Assembly (NCBI GenBank): GCA_938002255.1
Contig: CALLAL010000008.1
Coordinates: 1 to 64,000 of the forward strand
Source of the DNA: an uncultured bacterium
GTDB taxonomy: Bacteria > Desulfobacterota > BSN033 > UBA1163
DNA: 64,000 nucleotides
Direction of reading: 5' to 3'
The translations under genes were made by a program, and so were the position numbers. The notes beneath the pieces were generated by a model. The model did no database searches, was not told where the DNA came from, and saw only the letters and a list, made by a program, of their open reading frames with translations. Positions within the stretch are counted from its first letter, which is position 1; every line of letters starts with the position of its first letter. Shown here piece after piece: positions 36,109 through 45,753 of this stretch.

Positions 36109-37170
36109 CTATGCTTTTTTAACAGCCAGACGTTCTCCAAGAATGCCGGTGGGTCTAAAGATCAGCACCAGAACCAACATCGTAAAAGCGATGGCATCTT
36201 TTAGCTGATAAGGAGCCACTATGCCCAGGCCGTCGAGAAAGAGACTGGGGCCTACGGACTCTACCAGACCAAGAAAGATTCCTCCCAGCATGGCACCTGG
36301 GATATTGCCAATTCCCCCCAAAACAGCCGCAGTAAAGGCTTTGATACCCGGGATGAAACCCATAAAAAAGTGGACCTGCTTAAACATCAGAGCATAAAGA
36401 ACCCCTGCCGCTCCGGCAGCCATCCCTCCGATAATAAAGGTCGTAACGATCATGCGATCGATATCAATTCCCATGAGGGAAGAGGTTTCTTTGTCCTCAG
36501 ACACAGCACGAATCGCTTTTCCCAAACGGGTTCGTTGTACAAATGAATACAGGGCGGCCATCAAGATAGCAGCTGCCACAATCACCAAGGCCTGAAATTT
36601 TAAAATACGAAATTCCCCCAGAGCCCATTCGCCTTCAAGAACCTTAACCACAGGATACGCCTGAAACCCGGATCCGTAAAGTCCTCGAATGGTATATTGT
36701 AAAAAGAAAGAAGCTCCAATAGCAGTAATTAAAGGAATAAGCCGGGGAGCTGCACGGAGAGGGCGGTAAGCTATCCGTTCCAAAAGGACAGCCACCATTG
36801 TGGAGGTGGCCATCGAAACCAGAAAGATGATGACGAGGCTGATCATTGGATATTGATCGAGAAAGCCGGATGAATAAAAAGCGGCCGCTACAAAATAAGC
36901 TGTGTAGGGGCCGCACATGAAGACTTCGCTGTGAGCGAAGTTGATCATTCTTAAGATCCCATAAACCATGGTGTAACCCATCGCAATTAAGGCATAGATA
37001 CTCCCCTGAGCCAGACCAAAGATGATAAAATCAAACCAATGGTGAGCCGTGTATGTTCCAGCAGCAAGGGTGGCTGTAGAGCCCCAAAAGATCATTAATA
37101 AAATCGCCCCTCCAATCATCCACATGAACACATCGGTGGGGGTTATTCTCTCCAACCAGCGTTTCATCAT
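36109..37170 (-). CDS. livH: Branched-chain amino-acid ABC transporter permease LivH
   Basis: An integral membrane permease with about eight to nine hydrophobic segments and the family motifs GSIYALIAMGYTMVYGILRMINFAHSEV and GKAIRAVSEDKETSSLMGI. ATG 37170, preceded by AAGGGAATC, gives 353 residues; the open frame reaching 37338 includes an unlikely extension. The gene lies downstream of livJ and 84 nt before livM. Confidence 0.91.
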   Translation of the reverse strand: MMKRWLERITPTDVFMWMIGGAILLMIFWGSTATLAAGTYTAHHWFDFIIFGLAQGSIYALIAMGYTMVYGILRMINFAHSEVFMCGPYTAYFVAAAFYSSGFLDQYPMISLVIIFLVSMATSTMVAVLLERIAYRPLRAAPRLIPLITAIGASFFLQYTIRGLYGSGFQAYPVVKVLEGEWALGEFRILKFQALVIVAAAILMAALYSFVQRTRLGKAIRAVSEDKETSSLMGIDIDRMIVTTFIIGGMAAGAAGVLYALMFKQVHFFMGFIPGIKAFTAAVLGGIGNIPGAMLGGIFLGLVESVGPSLFLDGLGIVAPYQLKDAIAFTMLVLVLIFRPTGILGERLAVKKA

Positions 37171-37392
37171 AAAGATTCCCTTTCGCCTTACCCGTTCCTC
37201 GTCCCGGGAAGACGTTACTCTGAGAAACTGAGATAGGGGAGGGGAAATCGGGCTCCAACGATTTAGAATTTTAAAGGATTTATCCTCATTGCCCGACTCT
37301 CTCTCCCCTTTCCCAAAGGACTGTCCCTTCATGGTCACGCCCCCGCTTGAAGAAGCGGTGAACGGACGGGTATGGCTCTGTCAAAAAAGAGA

Positions 37393-38688
37393 CTATTTCT
37401 TCTTAGGTTCCTCTTTTACTGGAGCGGGTTTGGCTGCCGCTGCCGCGGGTGACCAGATGGGCTTATCTGGGATGACCCCTTTTTTGATGTTATCGGAGGT
37501 CATCTGATAGATGGCAATCATCGGGTCTGCGCAGTCTCCTGTGGCCGTACAGGTGAGGTTTCCGGTTAATCCCTTAAGGTTCTTGGTTGCATAGAGGGCA
37601 TCTCTTAAAGCCTTGCGACCGATGTGAAGGGTTCCATCCGGAGCAATCTTGCCTACCTTCTCGATGGCGTTAAAGACCATGATGGCCGCATCATAGGCAT
37701 GGGCATGGAACGGTGCGATCGGTTTTTCTCCATATTTTTTCTGGTGTTTTTCGAGGAAGGTTTTGTAGCCTGCCCCAAAAGCAGAGAAGTCCGGGCTAGA
37801 GTGATACATTCCAACGGCAGCTTCTCCAGCCGCTTTGATAAAGTCGGGTGAAAACGTTCCGTCAGCACTCATCAATTTTACCTTTTCAAGACCTTTCACC
37901 TCTTTCGCCTGACGGGTGATATGTCCTCCAGCGGCAATAAAGATGGGATAGTAGATGATATCCGGCTTGCCTGTCGCAATCTTGGTCAGAACAGGTCTCA
38001 TGTCTGTATCGGTTGGAGCAACGGCTTCCTGTGCTGTAATCGTCCCGCCTAACTTTTTGAAAGTCTCTGCAAAGACAGCCTGTAACTGTTCGGCATAGGG
38101 GCTTCCGTCATGGATGGTCGCCGCCTTTTTGAGTTTTAACTGTTTTATGGCAAACTCTGCAGCCACGGCACCCTGAACTTTATCGTTATGAGCGGTTCGG
38201 AGATAGCCATCATATTCAGGCCCCCGATTGGGATCTGTCAAGAAGGGTGCAGTATTTGAAGGGGAAACTGTAGCAATCCCAGCCTTCCAGAGGATGGGAG
38301 CTCCTGGACGAGCTTCACTCGAGCAGTTCGATCCAATGGCGGCCACAATCGTTGGGTCTGCCGCCAATTTGGTTGCAGCCGCCTGGCCTCCCTCGGCATT
38401 ACACCCGGTGTCCTGAACAGTCAGTTTGATTGGAAAACCAAGAATCTTTCCTCCTTTGTCATCAATCGCAATCTCCACTCCTCGCTTGGTGTCAGTCCCC
38501 AAAGAAGCATCAGGACCTGCAACCACCATCCAGCAGGCGATGTGTATAGGATCGCCTTTCTTAATCTTGACTACACCAATGGGGTCTTCATATTTGAAAG
38601 CCTCTTTTTTGGTCTGCGCGGGTGCTGAGATGGCAACCATGCAGATCGCCAAGACACAGACAGTAAATAAAATAAAAATTCGCTTCAT
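37393..38688 (-). CDS. livJ: Branched-chain amino-acid ABC transporter substrate-binding protein
   Basis: A 431-residue periplasmic protein with a signal peptide (about residues 1-24, ending SAPAQT) and a Peripla_BP_6 fold. The ligand region near SNCSSEARPGAP and ATVSPSNTAPFLTD resembles that of Leu/Ile/Val or amide binding proteins. The C-terminus is alanine-, proline- and lysine-rich (AAAAKPAPVKEEPKKK). It is the first gene of livJHMGF and has its own promoter. Confidence 0.92.
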   Translation of the reverse strand: MKRIFILFTVCVLAICMVAISAPAQTKKEAFKYEDPIGVVKIKKGDPIHIACWMVVAGPDASLGTDTKRGVEIAIDDKGGKILGFPIKLTVQDTGCNAEGGQAAATKLAADPTIVAAIGSNCSSEARPGAPILWKAGIATVSPSNTAPFLTDPNRGPEYDGYLRTAHNDKVQGAVAAEFAIKQLKLKKAATIHDGSPYAEQLQAVFAETFKKLGGTITAQEAVAPTDTDMRPVLTKIATGKPDIIYYPIFIAAGGHITRQAKEVKGLEKVKLMSADGTFSPDFIKAAGEAAVGMYHSSPDFSAFGAGYKTFLEKHQKKYGEKPIAPFHAHAYDAAIMVFNAIEKVGKIAPDGTLHIGRKALRDALYATKNLKGLTGNLTCTATGDCADPMIAIYQMTSDNIKKGVIPDKPIWSPAAAAAKPAPVKEEPKKK

Positions 38689-38838
38689 AGAACCCTCCTT
38701 TATCTAAGAATGTTATCTAAAAAATTACTTGGTGCCTATCCATTCCTCAGGCAAACCACCCCCTTTTCAATCAATGGGCTATGATGTTGAAAAAAAACCG
38801 TTTTTTCTTCTTTGAAAGTTTTCCTTTTGGAGATGGTT

Positions 38839-38868
38839 ATATTATGATGAGTTCAATAGCTTTGTCAA
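38839..38868 (-). promoter_or_regulatory. Promoter of the livJHMGF operon
   Basis: Minus strand -35 TTGACA (38868-38863), 18-bp spacer, -10 TAATAT (38844-38839). It begins 3 bp from the stop of the isomerase gene and lies about 150 bp upstream of livJ. Confidence 0.65.
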
Positions 38869-38871
38869 GCA

Positions 38872-39639
38872 TTATTCAATATATTTTTTGATGGCCTCCA
38901 GGCCCCTCCAGAGATGGGCTTCCTCATGAGGTTCAAGGGTATAGATCGGCTTTAACCCCAAGTGAGTGAAGAGGTTGAAAAGTTCATTGAAATTGAAACT
39001 TCCTTCTCCCATGGGTAGGTGTTCATCCATCTCTCCGTGATTGTCATGGAGGTGGATTTCCAAAAGATATTTTTTCAGGGACTCGATCCAAAGCGAAAGA
39101 GGGGCCTTGCTGAAGACATGGTGGTGTCCTGTATCAAAGCAGAACCGAAAGTGGGGAGAATCCATCTCTTTTAAGAGCATTAACAAGGACTCGGGGGTCT
39201 CTTCAAAGACATTTTCAATGGCGATCGTCAGTCCTCGTTTGGATGCCTCCTTCACCAATGGTCTCCAGGTCTGGAGACTGCTCTCAAACCAGAGACGGAC
39301 CTCTCCATCGAATTTCCATTTCTCATACCCTGGATGGAAGACGATAGCCTTCGGTCTAAACAGAGTGGCTACCTCCATTGTCTTTGAGAGCCGATCCATG
39401 GTCACTTCCTTGATCTTTCGATCGACTCCTCCTGGACTTAAATCCATAAAGGGACCATGGAGCGTTGAGGGAAGGCCGCTTTTATTAAGGAGTTGGGCAA
39501 GATGACGTGCCTCTTCCACATGGAACGTATCGAGATCATCTCCACTAAAATAGATCTCCGGACAAAAGCGATGTTGAATGACGAAATCGATCCTCTGGAG
39601 GAGCATCGGATAAGGAACATTAATATGAACGTGGGTCAT
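38872..39639 (-). CDS. TIM-barrel sugar isomerase/endonuclease IV-like protein
   Basis: A 255-residue protein of the AP_endonuc_2 (xylose isomerase-like) superfamily. Metal-binding candidates are visible in HGPFMDLSPGG, the IAIENVFEETPE block, FCFDTGHHHVF and LEIHLHDNHGEMDEHLPMGEG. Members are isomerases, epimerases or endonuclease IV relatives; the substrate cannot be told. ATG 39639 has GGAGAG upstream; a start at 39702 would overlap the antiporter gene. Confidence 0.82.
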   Translation of the reverse strand: MTHVHINVPYPMLLQRIDFVIQHRFCPEIYFSGDDLDTFHVEEARHLAQLLNKSGLPSTLHGPFMDLSPGGVDRKIKEVTMDRLSKTMEVATLFRPKAIVFHPGYEKWKFDGEVRLWFESSLQTWRPLVKEASKRGLTIAIENVFEETPESLLMLLKEMDSPHFRFCFDTGHHHVFSKAPLSLWIESLKKYLLEIHLHDNHGEMDEHLPMGEGSFNFNELFNLFTHLGLKPIYTLEPHEEAHLWRGLEAIKKYIE

Positions 39640-39698
39640 TATTCTCTCTCCAATCTTCTGTTTGATGAATCTCTCCTGCAAGAAACAGCCTCTCCCTT

Positions 39699-41684
39699 TC
39701 AAGGAGGTGCTTCCAAGAGTTCAATGGCTTTGAGGACTTTCTCCCGCTCTCCGATCAGGTAGAGGACATCCCCTCTCTGGAAAGTGAACCCTGGGTCAGG
39801 GCTGGGCAGGACCTCCCCATTTCTTCTCACCGCAATCACTGTAGCTCCGGTTTTGGACCGTATCCTTAACTCTCTAATGGAGTGGCCCGCCGCGGGAGTT
39901 CGCTCCCCAATCAGGTAAGTTTCGGTTTCAATATCGGTGATGATTTCGCATTTTTCGGGAAGGCTTTTAACTGGCAGCTCCACACGTCTCAAGGTTTCGT
40001 AACTGCCGCTCCGGATCCTTTCGATTTGTTCGTTGATGAGATTTCTCGGGACCTGATAACGATGGAGGACTTTGGCAAAGATTTCGATCGATGTTTCAAA
40101 CTCCTCTGGAATCACTTCGTTTGCCCCGAGTTGAAGCAGATCTTCCACTTCAGCGGTATAACGGGTTCTGACGATGATATAAATTCTTGGATTTTCCTTT
40201 CGGGCAAGCTGAACGATCCGTCGAGTTGAGGCCGGGTCTGAGATAACGACTACCAGCATTCTGGCCGTGGCTAATCCCAGTTTGTGTAAGATCTCTGGAC
40301 TGGTGCCATCTCCATAAAAGATGGGCTCCCCTTTCTTTTTCATGTCACGGACGGTCTCATTGTTGAGGTCCAGGACGACATAAGGGATGGAGGTCTCTCT
40401 CAGCACCTCTGCCAAGTTCCTTCCATTTAACCCAAATCCAATAATGATGACATGATCTTTTCTTCCCGAATGAAGCATTTCATGCTCTGCTCGTTTTCTC
40501 ATCCTGTCCAGCCGATCAAGAAGTTTTTTTGAACTCATCCAGGCGGATAGCCTGGGGGAAGCCTGAATCAGGAAGGGAGTCAGGATCATCGTGATCACTG
40601 AGGTTGAAAGAAAGATCTGGTAGTGATTGTCCGAGATGAGTTCTGCGGATTTCCCTGCCATCGCAAGAACAAAAGAAAATTCTCCAATCTGCGCCAGATG
40701 AATGCCAGTCTGAATCGATACCCTGATGGGGTGTCCCATCAGATGGACAGCAAGAAAACCGGTGACTGTCTTAAGAAAAAGAATGAAGAGCACGCCTATC
40801 AGAATCCAAAGGGTATTCTGCTGGAGGAAGGTTAGGTTCATCAGCATGCCGATGGAGATAAAGAAGAGCCCGTTAAAGCTATCTTTGAAAGGTAGAATGT
40901 CAGAGATCGCTTGATAGGCGTACTCGGATTCGGAGATGATCAGCCCGGCGAGAAAAGCTCCAAGAGCAAGGGACAGTCCAAGCCATGACGTGAAGAGTGC
41001 TGTTCCGAGGCAGAGAATAATGATGGTCATGACGAAAAGCTCTCGGCTTCGGGTATGAACGATCTGGTGAAGGAGATAGGGGACCAGGGATCTGGCGCCA
41101 AAAATGACCACAAAGATGATCGCGGCTGATTTAAAAATGGTCCAGAGGAGCTCCAGAGAACTTCCTCGAGCCCCGGAGAGGATGGGAATCAGAAGCATCA
41201 GGGGAACGACGCAGAGGTCCTGGAAAACGAGAATGGCGATGCCCAGTCGCCCATGGGGGGAGTCCGTCTCTCCTCGGTCGAAGAGCATCTTCATGACAAT
41301 CGCTGTGCTGCTCAGAGCAACCAGAAACCCGGCAAAGAGAGAAGCGTTCCATTTCTGAAGGAATGGATAAACAATCGCCGCGGTGAGCAGAAAAGTGAGC
41401 AAGACCTGAGAAAGACCCCCTCCGAGAACCGCCGAACGAATTCGCTGGAGGTTCTTTAGAGAAATCTCCAGTCCGATGGTAAATAGAAGAAGGATGACAC
41501 CGATTTCTGCGAGCAGCTCTACTTCATGAATATCCTGGACTAAACCGAATCCATGGGGTCCGAGAAGAACACCTGCCATCAGAAAGCCCACAATGGAAGG
41601 GACTTTTAATTTATGTAAAATAAAGATGACCGAGGCGGAGACCCCAAAGATGATCACGAGTGTTTTAAGAAATCCAACTTCCAT
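39699..41684 (-). CDS. CPA2-family cation:proton antiporter with TrkA domains
   Basis: A 661-residue protein. The first ~380 residues are a Na+/H+ exchanger fold (GFLMAGVLLGPHGFGLV, GLEISLKNLQRIR). Next come a TrkA-N NAD-binding domain (HVIIIGFGLNGRNLAEVL) and a TrkA-C domain (EVLPSPDPGFTFQRGDVLYLIGE). The layout is that of KefB- or YbaL-like potassium efflux systems. It is followed by the isomerase gene. A TATAAT at 41703-41708 on the minus strand may be its -10. Confidence 0.9.
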   Translation of the reverse strand: MEVGFLKTLVIIFGVSASVIFILHKLKVPSIVGFLMAGVLLGPHGFGLVQDIHEVELLAEIGVILLLFTIGLEISLKNLQRIRSAVLGGGLSQVLLTFLLTAAIVYPFLQKWNASLFAGFLVALSSTAIVMKMLFDRGETDSPHGRLGIAILVFQDLCVVPLMLLIPILSGARGSSLELLWTIFKSAAIIFVVIFGARSLVPYLLHQIVHTRSRELFVMTIIILCLGTALFTSWLGLSLALGAFLAGLIISESEYAYQAISDILPFKDSFNGLFFISIGMLMNLTFLQQNTLWILIGVLFILFLKTVTGFLAVHLMGHPIRVSIQTGIHLAQIGEFSFVLAMAGKSAELISDNHYQIFLSTSVITMILTPFLIQASPRLSAWMSSKKLLDRLDRMRKRAEHEMLHSGRKDHVIIIGFGLNGRNLAEVLRETSIPYVVLDLNNETVRDMKKKGEPIFYGDGTSPEILHKLGLATARMLVVVISDPASTRRIVQLARKENPRIYIIVRTRYTAEVEDLLQLGANEVIPEEFETSIEIFAKVLHRYQVPRNLINEQIERIRSGSYETLRRVELPVKSLPEKCEIITDIETETYLIGERTPAAGHSIRELRIRSKTGATVIAVRRNGEVLPSPDPGFTFQRGDVLYLIGEREKVLKAIELLEAPP

Positions 41685-41781
41685 AGGCGGTCACGTTAAC
41701 CTATTATAACCGAAAAGGGAACACTTTTTAACATTTCATTCTTCCTTACCCCTTTCCTTATTCCGGATGAAGACGATCCCA

Positions 41782-41811
41782 TTGAAAAAAAATGGAGAAG
41801 TGTGGTATAAA
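41782..41811 (+). promoter_or_regulatory. Promoter of tatA/B-tatC
   Basis: -35 TTGAAA (41782-41787), 18-bp spacer, -10 TATAAA (41806-41811), ending 17 bp before the ATG with GAGGTGG between. Confidence 0.45.
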
Positions 41812-41828
41812 ACCATTGAGGTGGAAAG

Positions 41829-42242
41829 ATGTTTAATATTGGATTGCCTGAACTTCTTATCATTGGTGCTATTGCGTTGATCGTATTTGGTCCGAATAAG
41901 CTTCCAGAACTTGCCAGGGCTTTTGGCAAAGCGATGAGGGAGTTTAAAAAGGCAACGGATGAAGTGAAGGAGAGTTTTGAGGCGGAGACCAGAGATTTGG
42001 AAGAGCTCAAGACCACCCTCACCGAGGAGAATGTCTTAGGCGACCTCACCAGAGAGCTGTCCACCCTTGATGAACCCTCTCCTGAGTCCCTCCCTTCCGA
42101 AGACCTTGCTCCGGAGGTCGTTACTCCCATTGAAACGACTTCTGCCAGTGATCATGAGCCTTCTCCTGAGGAGGGGGAGAAAGGCAAAACAGAAGAGGAG
42201 GGAGCGGAAGGGTTGAAAGAGGGGATGCCCTCTCATGGATGA
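41829..42242 (+). CDS. Sec-independent translocase TatA/TatB-family protein
   Basis: A 137-residue protein with one N-terminal membrane helix ([23 protein letters not shown]), the following amphipathic helix and a long acidic, proline-rich tail. The length and tail are TatB-like, while only one such gene precedes tatC here. It may serve as a combined TatA/B or a second TatA may lie elsewhere. It overlaps tatC by 8 bases. Confidence 0.9.
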   Translation: MFNIGLPELLIIGAIALIVFGPNKLPELARAFGKAMREFKKATDEVKESFEAETRDLEELKTTLTEENVLGDLTRELSTLDEPSPESLPSEDLAPEVVTPIETTSASDHEPSPEEGEKGKTEEEGAEGLKEGMPSHG

Positions 42243-42978
42243 GAAGAAGCTTCCCTTAACCTCTCACCTTGCAGAACTGAGAAAACGTCTCATCCTCTCC
42301 TTTGTCTCAGTTGGAGTTGGTTTTATCCTCTGCTATGCCTTTTCTCAAAACCTCTTCGATCTCCTTTCCAGACCCCTTCTGAAGATGATGCCTTCCGGCA
42401 GTACCCTCATCTTTACCAGTGTTGCGGAAGCCTTTTTTACCTACATGAAAGTAGCCTTTATTGCAGGGCTCATGCTGGCTTCCCCTTTTGTTCTTTTCCA
42501 GATCTGGGCTTTTGTCGCTCCAGGACTTTATCGCCATGAAAAGCGATATGTCATTCCCTTTGTCACCGCTGGTTCCTTTTTCTTTATCCTGGGAATTCTC
42601 TTTGCCTATTTTATCGCCATTCCGGTTGGGTTTCGGTTTCTCCTTGGATATGCCACCGATTTTATCAAACCAATGCCGAGCATGAAGGAGTATCTCTCCT
42701 TCAGCATCAAGTTTTTACTTGCCTTTGGCCTCGTCTTTGAATTTCCGGTCGTCCTGGTTTTGCTTGCGCGAATTGGAGTCGTAGATGCAAGCATGATGGC
42801 CCGACATCGAAAATATGCCATTCTCCTCATCTTCATCTTTGCAGCAGTGATGACTCCTCCGGATATCATTTCCCAGTTGCTTATGGCTATTCCTCTCCTG
42901 GGGCTTTATGAGTTGAGCATTCTCCTTTCTAAGATTTTTGGGAAGAAGACAAAGACGAATCCTTCTGTCGAAAACTAA
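42235..42978 (+). CDS. tatC: Sec-independent translocase TatC
   Basis: TatC receives twin-arginine signal peptides. The 247-residue protein has six membrane segments, the cytoplasmic opening [11 protein letters not shown] and the conserved [12 protein letters not shown]-type block in the third loop. A TatC-only core with one TatA/B partner implies folded redox proteins are exported by this cell. Confidence 0.94.
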   Translation: MDEKKLPLTSHLAELRKRLILSFVSVGVGFILCYAFSQNLFDLLSRPLLKMMPSGSTLIFTSVAEAFFTYMKVAFIAGLMLASPFVLFQIWAFVAPGLYRHEKRYVIPFVTAGSFFFILGILFAYFIAIPVGFRFLLGYATDFIKPMPSMKEYLSFSIKFLLAFGLVFEFPVVLVLLARIGVVDASMMARHRKYAILLIFIFAAVMTPPDIISQLLMAIPLLGLYELSILLSKIFGKKTKTNPSVEN

Positions 42979-42981
42979 ATC

Positions 42982-43674
42982 ATGACGGAATCTCCTTATA
43001 AAATTTCGAGATGGCCGAAACAAGAAAGACCCAGAGAACGGCTGCTTCAGCAAGGAGGACAGCACCTCAGCGATACAGAACTCTTAGGCATTCTCATCGG
43101 GAAGGGAACGAAAAAAAAGACGGCCATTGATCTGGCGAGGGAACTTCTGGACCACTACGAATCTCTTGAGAATCTTTTCAGCCGTTCTCCCGCAGAATTG
43201 ATGAAAGTCAAAGGGATTGGGTCTGCAAAAGCAGCAACCCTTTCTGCCGCTTTCCAGTTGGTCAGGCGGGTTCAGTCACAAACACATAGAGGTCGTCCTA
43301 TCTTCAAGAAAGCGAAGGATGTGGCAGACCACTATCTTCCTCTGGTGACCGATTTGAGGAAAGAGATCTTTAAAGTCCTTCTCCTCAGCCGTGGCAACCG
43401 GTTGATTAAAGAGATCACCCTCTCAGAAGGAACCCTGGATGCCAGTCTTGTCCATCCGAGAGAGGTTTTCCGGGAAGCTCTCCTTGAGTCTGCAGCAGGG
43501 GTGATTCTCCTTCACAACCATCCCAGCGGCAACCCAACCCCAAGTGAGGAAGACCTCCGCATCACCCGACAGCTGGTTGAGGCTGGGAAGGTCATGGGGA
43601 TCAAAGTCTATGATCATCTCATCCTCGCTGGAGATGATTATCGAAGTCTGGCGGAGGCGGGGTTTATCGTCTGA
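42982..43674 (+). CDS. radC: RadC/JAB-domain protein
   Basis: A 230-residue protein with an N-terminal helix-hairpin-helix region (VKGIGSAKAATLSAAF) and a C-terminal MPN/JAB metal site (LLHNHPSGNPTPSEEDL). Despite the name, a DNA-repair role is doubtful in bacteria where it was tested. It starts 3 nt after tatC. A small hairpin (CCGACT...AGTCGG, 43704-43723) follows and may end this unit. Confidence 0.92.
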   Translation: MTESPYKISRWPKQERPRERLLQQGGQHLSDTELLGILIGKGTKKKTAIDLARELLDHYESLENLFSRSPAELMKVKGIGSAKAATLSAAFQLVRRVQSQTHRGRPIFKKAKDVADHYLPLVTDLRKEIFKVLLLSRGNRLIKEITLSEGTLDASLVHPREVFREALLESAAGVILLHNHPSGNPTPSEEDLRITRQLVEAGKVMGIKVYDHLILAGDDYRSLAEAGFIV

Positions 43675-43752
43675 TCGTCTCAAGGTCTTGTCGTCAATAA
43701 CCATCCGACTCACACACCAGTCGGTGGGGCGGCCCAAAACTCCGAACTCGAT

Positions 43753-44919
43753 ATGAGAGTACTGGTGACAGATGGACACTTTCGAAAGACCCTCGCCGTT
43801 GTTCGATCCCTCGGTCGAAAAGGGGTTCAGGTGACCGTGGGAGAGAGAACCTATTTGAATACCTCTTTCTTTTCGAAGTATTGTTCAAAACGACTCCTCT
43901 ATCCTTCTCCACGGCAACATCCAGATCAATTTCTTTCCTTTCTCTTAAAGGAGATAAAAAAAAATCGTTACGACTGCCTCTTCCCCATGGAGGAGGAAAC
44001 GCTCCTGCTGATGGCCAAGTTTCGCTCAGAGATTTCAAAATATAGCTACCTGCTCATTCCCCCTCTTGAAACGGTTGAATTTGTTCGGGACAAGGGAAAG
44101 TTAATTCCGTTTGCCGAGCGTCACGGCATCCCCGTGCCGAAGACCTCTGAAACTCCCTCTGTCCTGCCCCTCTCCCCTCTGGGTCGAGGGCAAGGGGAGG
44201 GGTATGTTATCAAGCCCCGTGTCAGTTCCGGCTCCTTTGGGATTGTTTATGTTAAAAGAAAGCATGACCTTCCTGCTTCCTACCAGAAAGTTCACGAACG
44301 TTACCCCTTTCCATTAATTCAGGAATACATTCCCGATGGAGGCGGCACTTTTGGGCTCTCTGCCCTTTTTGACGAATCCTCCAATGTAAGAGCTGCTTTT
44401 GTACATAAAAAATTGCGAATGTACCCTGTTGAAGGTGGACCGAGTACCTTAAGGGAGGGGGTGGAGCATCCCCAGATCATGGAGTTGGGACTTTCGCTTC
44501 TTAAAGCCTTGAACTGGGTGGGCGTAGCGATGGTCGAATTTAAGGTTGATCCGAGAGATGGACTTCCCAAGCTGATGGAGGTGAATCCTCGTTTTTGGGG
44601 TTCCTTACAATTGGCCATCTTCTCGGAGGTTGATTTTCCCTACCTCATGTTGAAGATGGCGAAGGGAGAGACGTTTCATCCGGTTCTTCGTTATCCGGTC
44701 GGACGACGGAGTCGATGGCTTCTCTTTGGAGATATCCTCCATTTTTTTAAGAACCCAGAACGGTTTCGTCTTCAGCCCCCCTTTTTTCAAATCTTTGAGC
44801 CGAACACCTGTGACGATATGATTTCATGGGATGATCCCTTCCCCATCCTCGGCGCCATGGCCACCTTCTTCACCTTTCTCTACGATCCCGAAATGAAACG
44901 CTTCCTTGAAAGACGATAA
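43753..44919 (+). CDS. ATP-grasp enzyme, first gene of the accessory cluster
   Basis: A 388-residue protein with an N-terminal pre-ATP-grasp region and an ATP-grasp core: YVIKPRVSSGSFGIVYV, PLIQEYIPDGGG and a metal-binding MEVNPRFWGSLQLAI. The family ligates carboxylates to amines or thiols; the substrate is unknown. Residues about 137-150 (LPLSPLGRGQGEG) are encoded by a palindromic repeat and are missing in the logic of the fold. It is followed by a GT2 gene 109 nt later. Confidence 0.85.
   Translation: MRVLVTDGHFRKTLAVVRSLGRKGVQVTVGERTYLNTSFFSKYCSKRLLYPSPRQHPDQFLSFLLKEIKKNRYDCLFPMEEETLLLMAKFRSEISKYSYLLIPPLETVEFVRDKGKLIPFAERHGIPVPKTSETPSVLPLSPLGRGQGEGYVIKPRVSSGSFGIVYVKRKHDLPASYQKVHERYPFPLIQEYIPDGGGTFGLSALFDESSNVRAAFVHKKLRMYPVEGGPSTLREGVEHPQIMELGLSLLKALNWVGVAMVEFKVDPRDGLPKLMEVNPRFWGSLQLAIFSEVDFPYLMLKMAKGETFHPVLRYPVGRRSRWLLFGDILHFFKNPERFRLQPPFFQIFEPNTCDDMISWDDPFPILGAMATFFTFLYDPEMKRFLERR
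44161..44203. repeat. Palindromic repeat inserted in frame in the ATP-grasp gene
   Basis: CCCCTCTCCCC around 44167-44177 is inverted as AAGGGGAGGGG near 44192-44202, with CTGGGTCGAGGG between. It resembles the CCTCTCCCTCTGGGAGAGGG-type intergenic palindromes known from many bacteria, but here it lies inside a coding frame without breaking it. Confidence 0.55.
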
Positions 44920-45028
44920 CCCTTCCCTCTTTCTCTTAGGAAAGATGAAAAAAAGGGATTCTCTGGGTTATGATGATTCCATCTGAGTAAAAAATGGTAG
45001 GCGTAAAGGAAGAAGAATCGTTCTTACG

Positions 45029-45748
45029 ATGTTACTTGACCACGAGATTGAGACGACTCCGATGAAAAAGACCCTTTTGGACAGAATCTGTGTTCTCATT
45101 CCTGCTTATAATGCGGCTGGTACGCTCGGTACAGTTCTGACAAAAGTGTGCTCTTTAGGTTTCGATACGATTGTGGTGAATGATGGATCCACCGATCAGA
45201 CGGCTCAAATTGCCAAAGAGTATGGAGCACATCTTTTGGAACATCCTCGAAATCTCGGAAAAGGAGCAGCCCTTCGTACTGGCTTCCACTATCTCCTCGA
45301 GAAAGATTATCACCTGGTCATTACCCTTGACGCAGATGGACAGCATGACCCTGGTGACATCCCCTCGCTTCTAAAAATCTTTTACATCGTCCAACCTGAT
45401 CTCCTGATTGCCTCACGGGCGGGAAAGTTTGATCAAATGACGTTTCTCCGTCGTTTCTGGAATCGACTGGGAGTCAAAGCAGTCTCACGGCTCTGTCATG
45501 CCGATATCACGGATAGCCAATCCGGATTCCGGCTGATCCACACAGAGGTATTAAAAGAAATTTCATTGACAACAAACGGATTTGAGATGGAGCTGGAGCT
45601 TCTGATCAAGGCTTGCAAAAAGAGGTTTGGTGTGTTATCCATTCCAATTAGTGTGCAAAAGGTGGACGGGACGAGCTCCAGCCATTTCAGGCCCATAACC
45701 GATACCTGGCGTGTCTGCAAACTCTTTCTTCGAAGTCTTTTCTGGTGA
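45029..45748 (+). CDS. GT2-family glycosyltransferase, dolichyl-phosphate-mannose-synthase-like
   Basis: A 239-residue cytoplasmic GT-A enzyme with VLIPAYNAAGTLGTVL, TIVVNDGSTDQT, NLGKGAALRTGF and the DxD-like LDADGQHDP. The SQSGFRL block and absence of membrane helices fit polyprenyl-phosphate or lipid-linked acceptors being served by a soluble enzyme. An ATG at 45062 is an alternative start. The donor and acceptor are unknown; it overlaps the next gene's ribosome binding region. Confidence 0.87.
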   Translation: MLLDHEIETTPMKKTLLDRICVLIPAYNAAGTLGTVLTKVCSLGFDTIVVNDGSTDQTAQIAKEYGAHLLEHPRNLGKGAALRTGFHYLLEKDYHLVITLDADGQHDPGDIPSLLKIFYIVQPDLLIASRAGKFDQMTFLRRFWNRLGVKAVSRLCHADITDSQSGFRLIHTEVLKEISLTTNGFEMELELLIKACKKRFGVLSIPISVQKVDGTSSSHFRPITDTWRVCKLFLRSLFW

Positions 45749-45753
45749 GGCCC

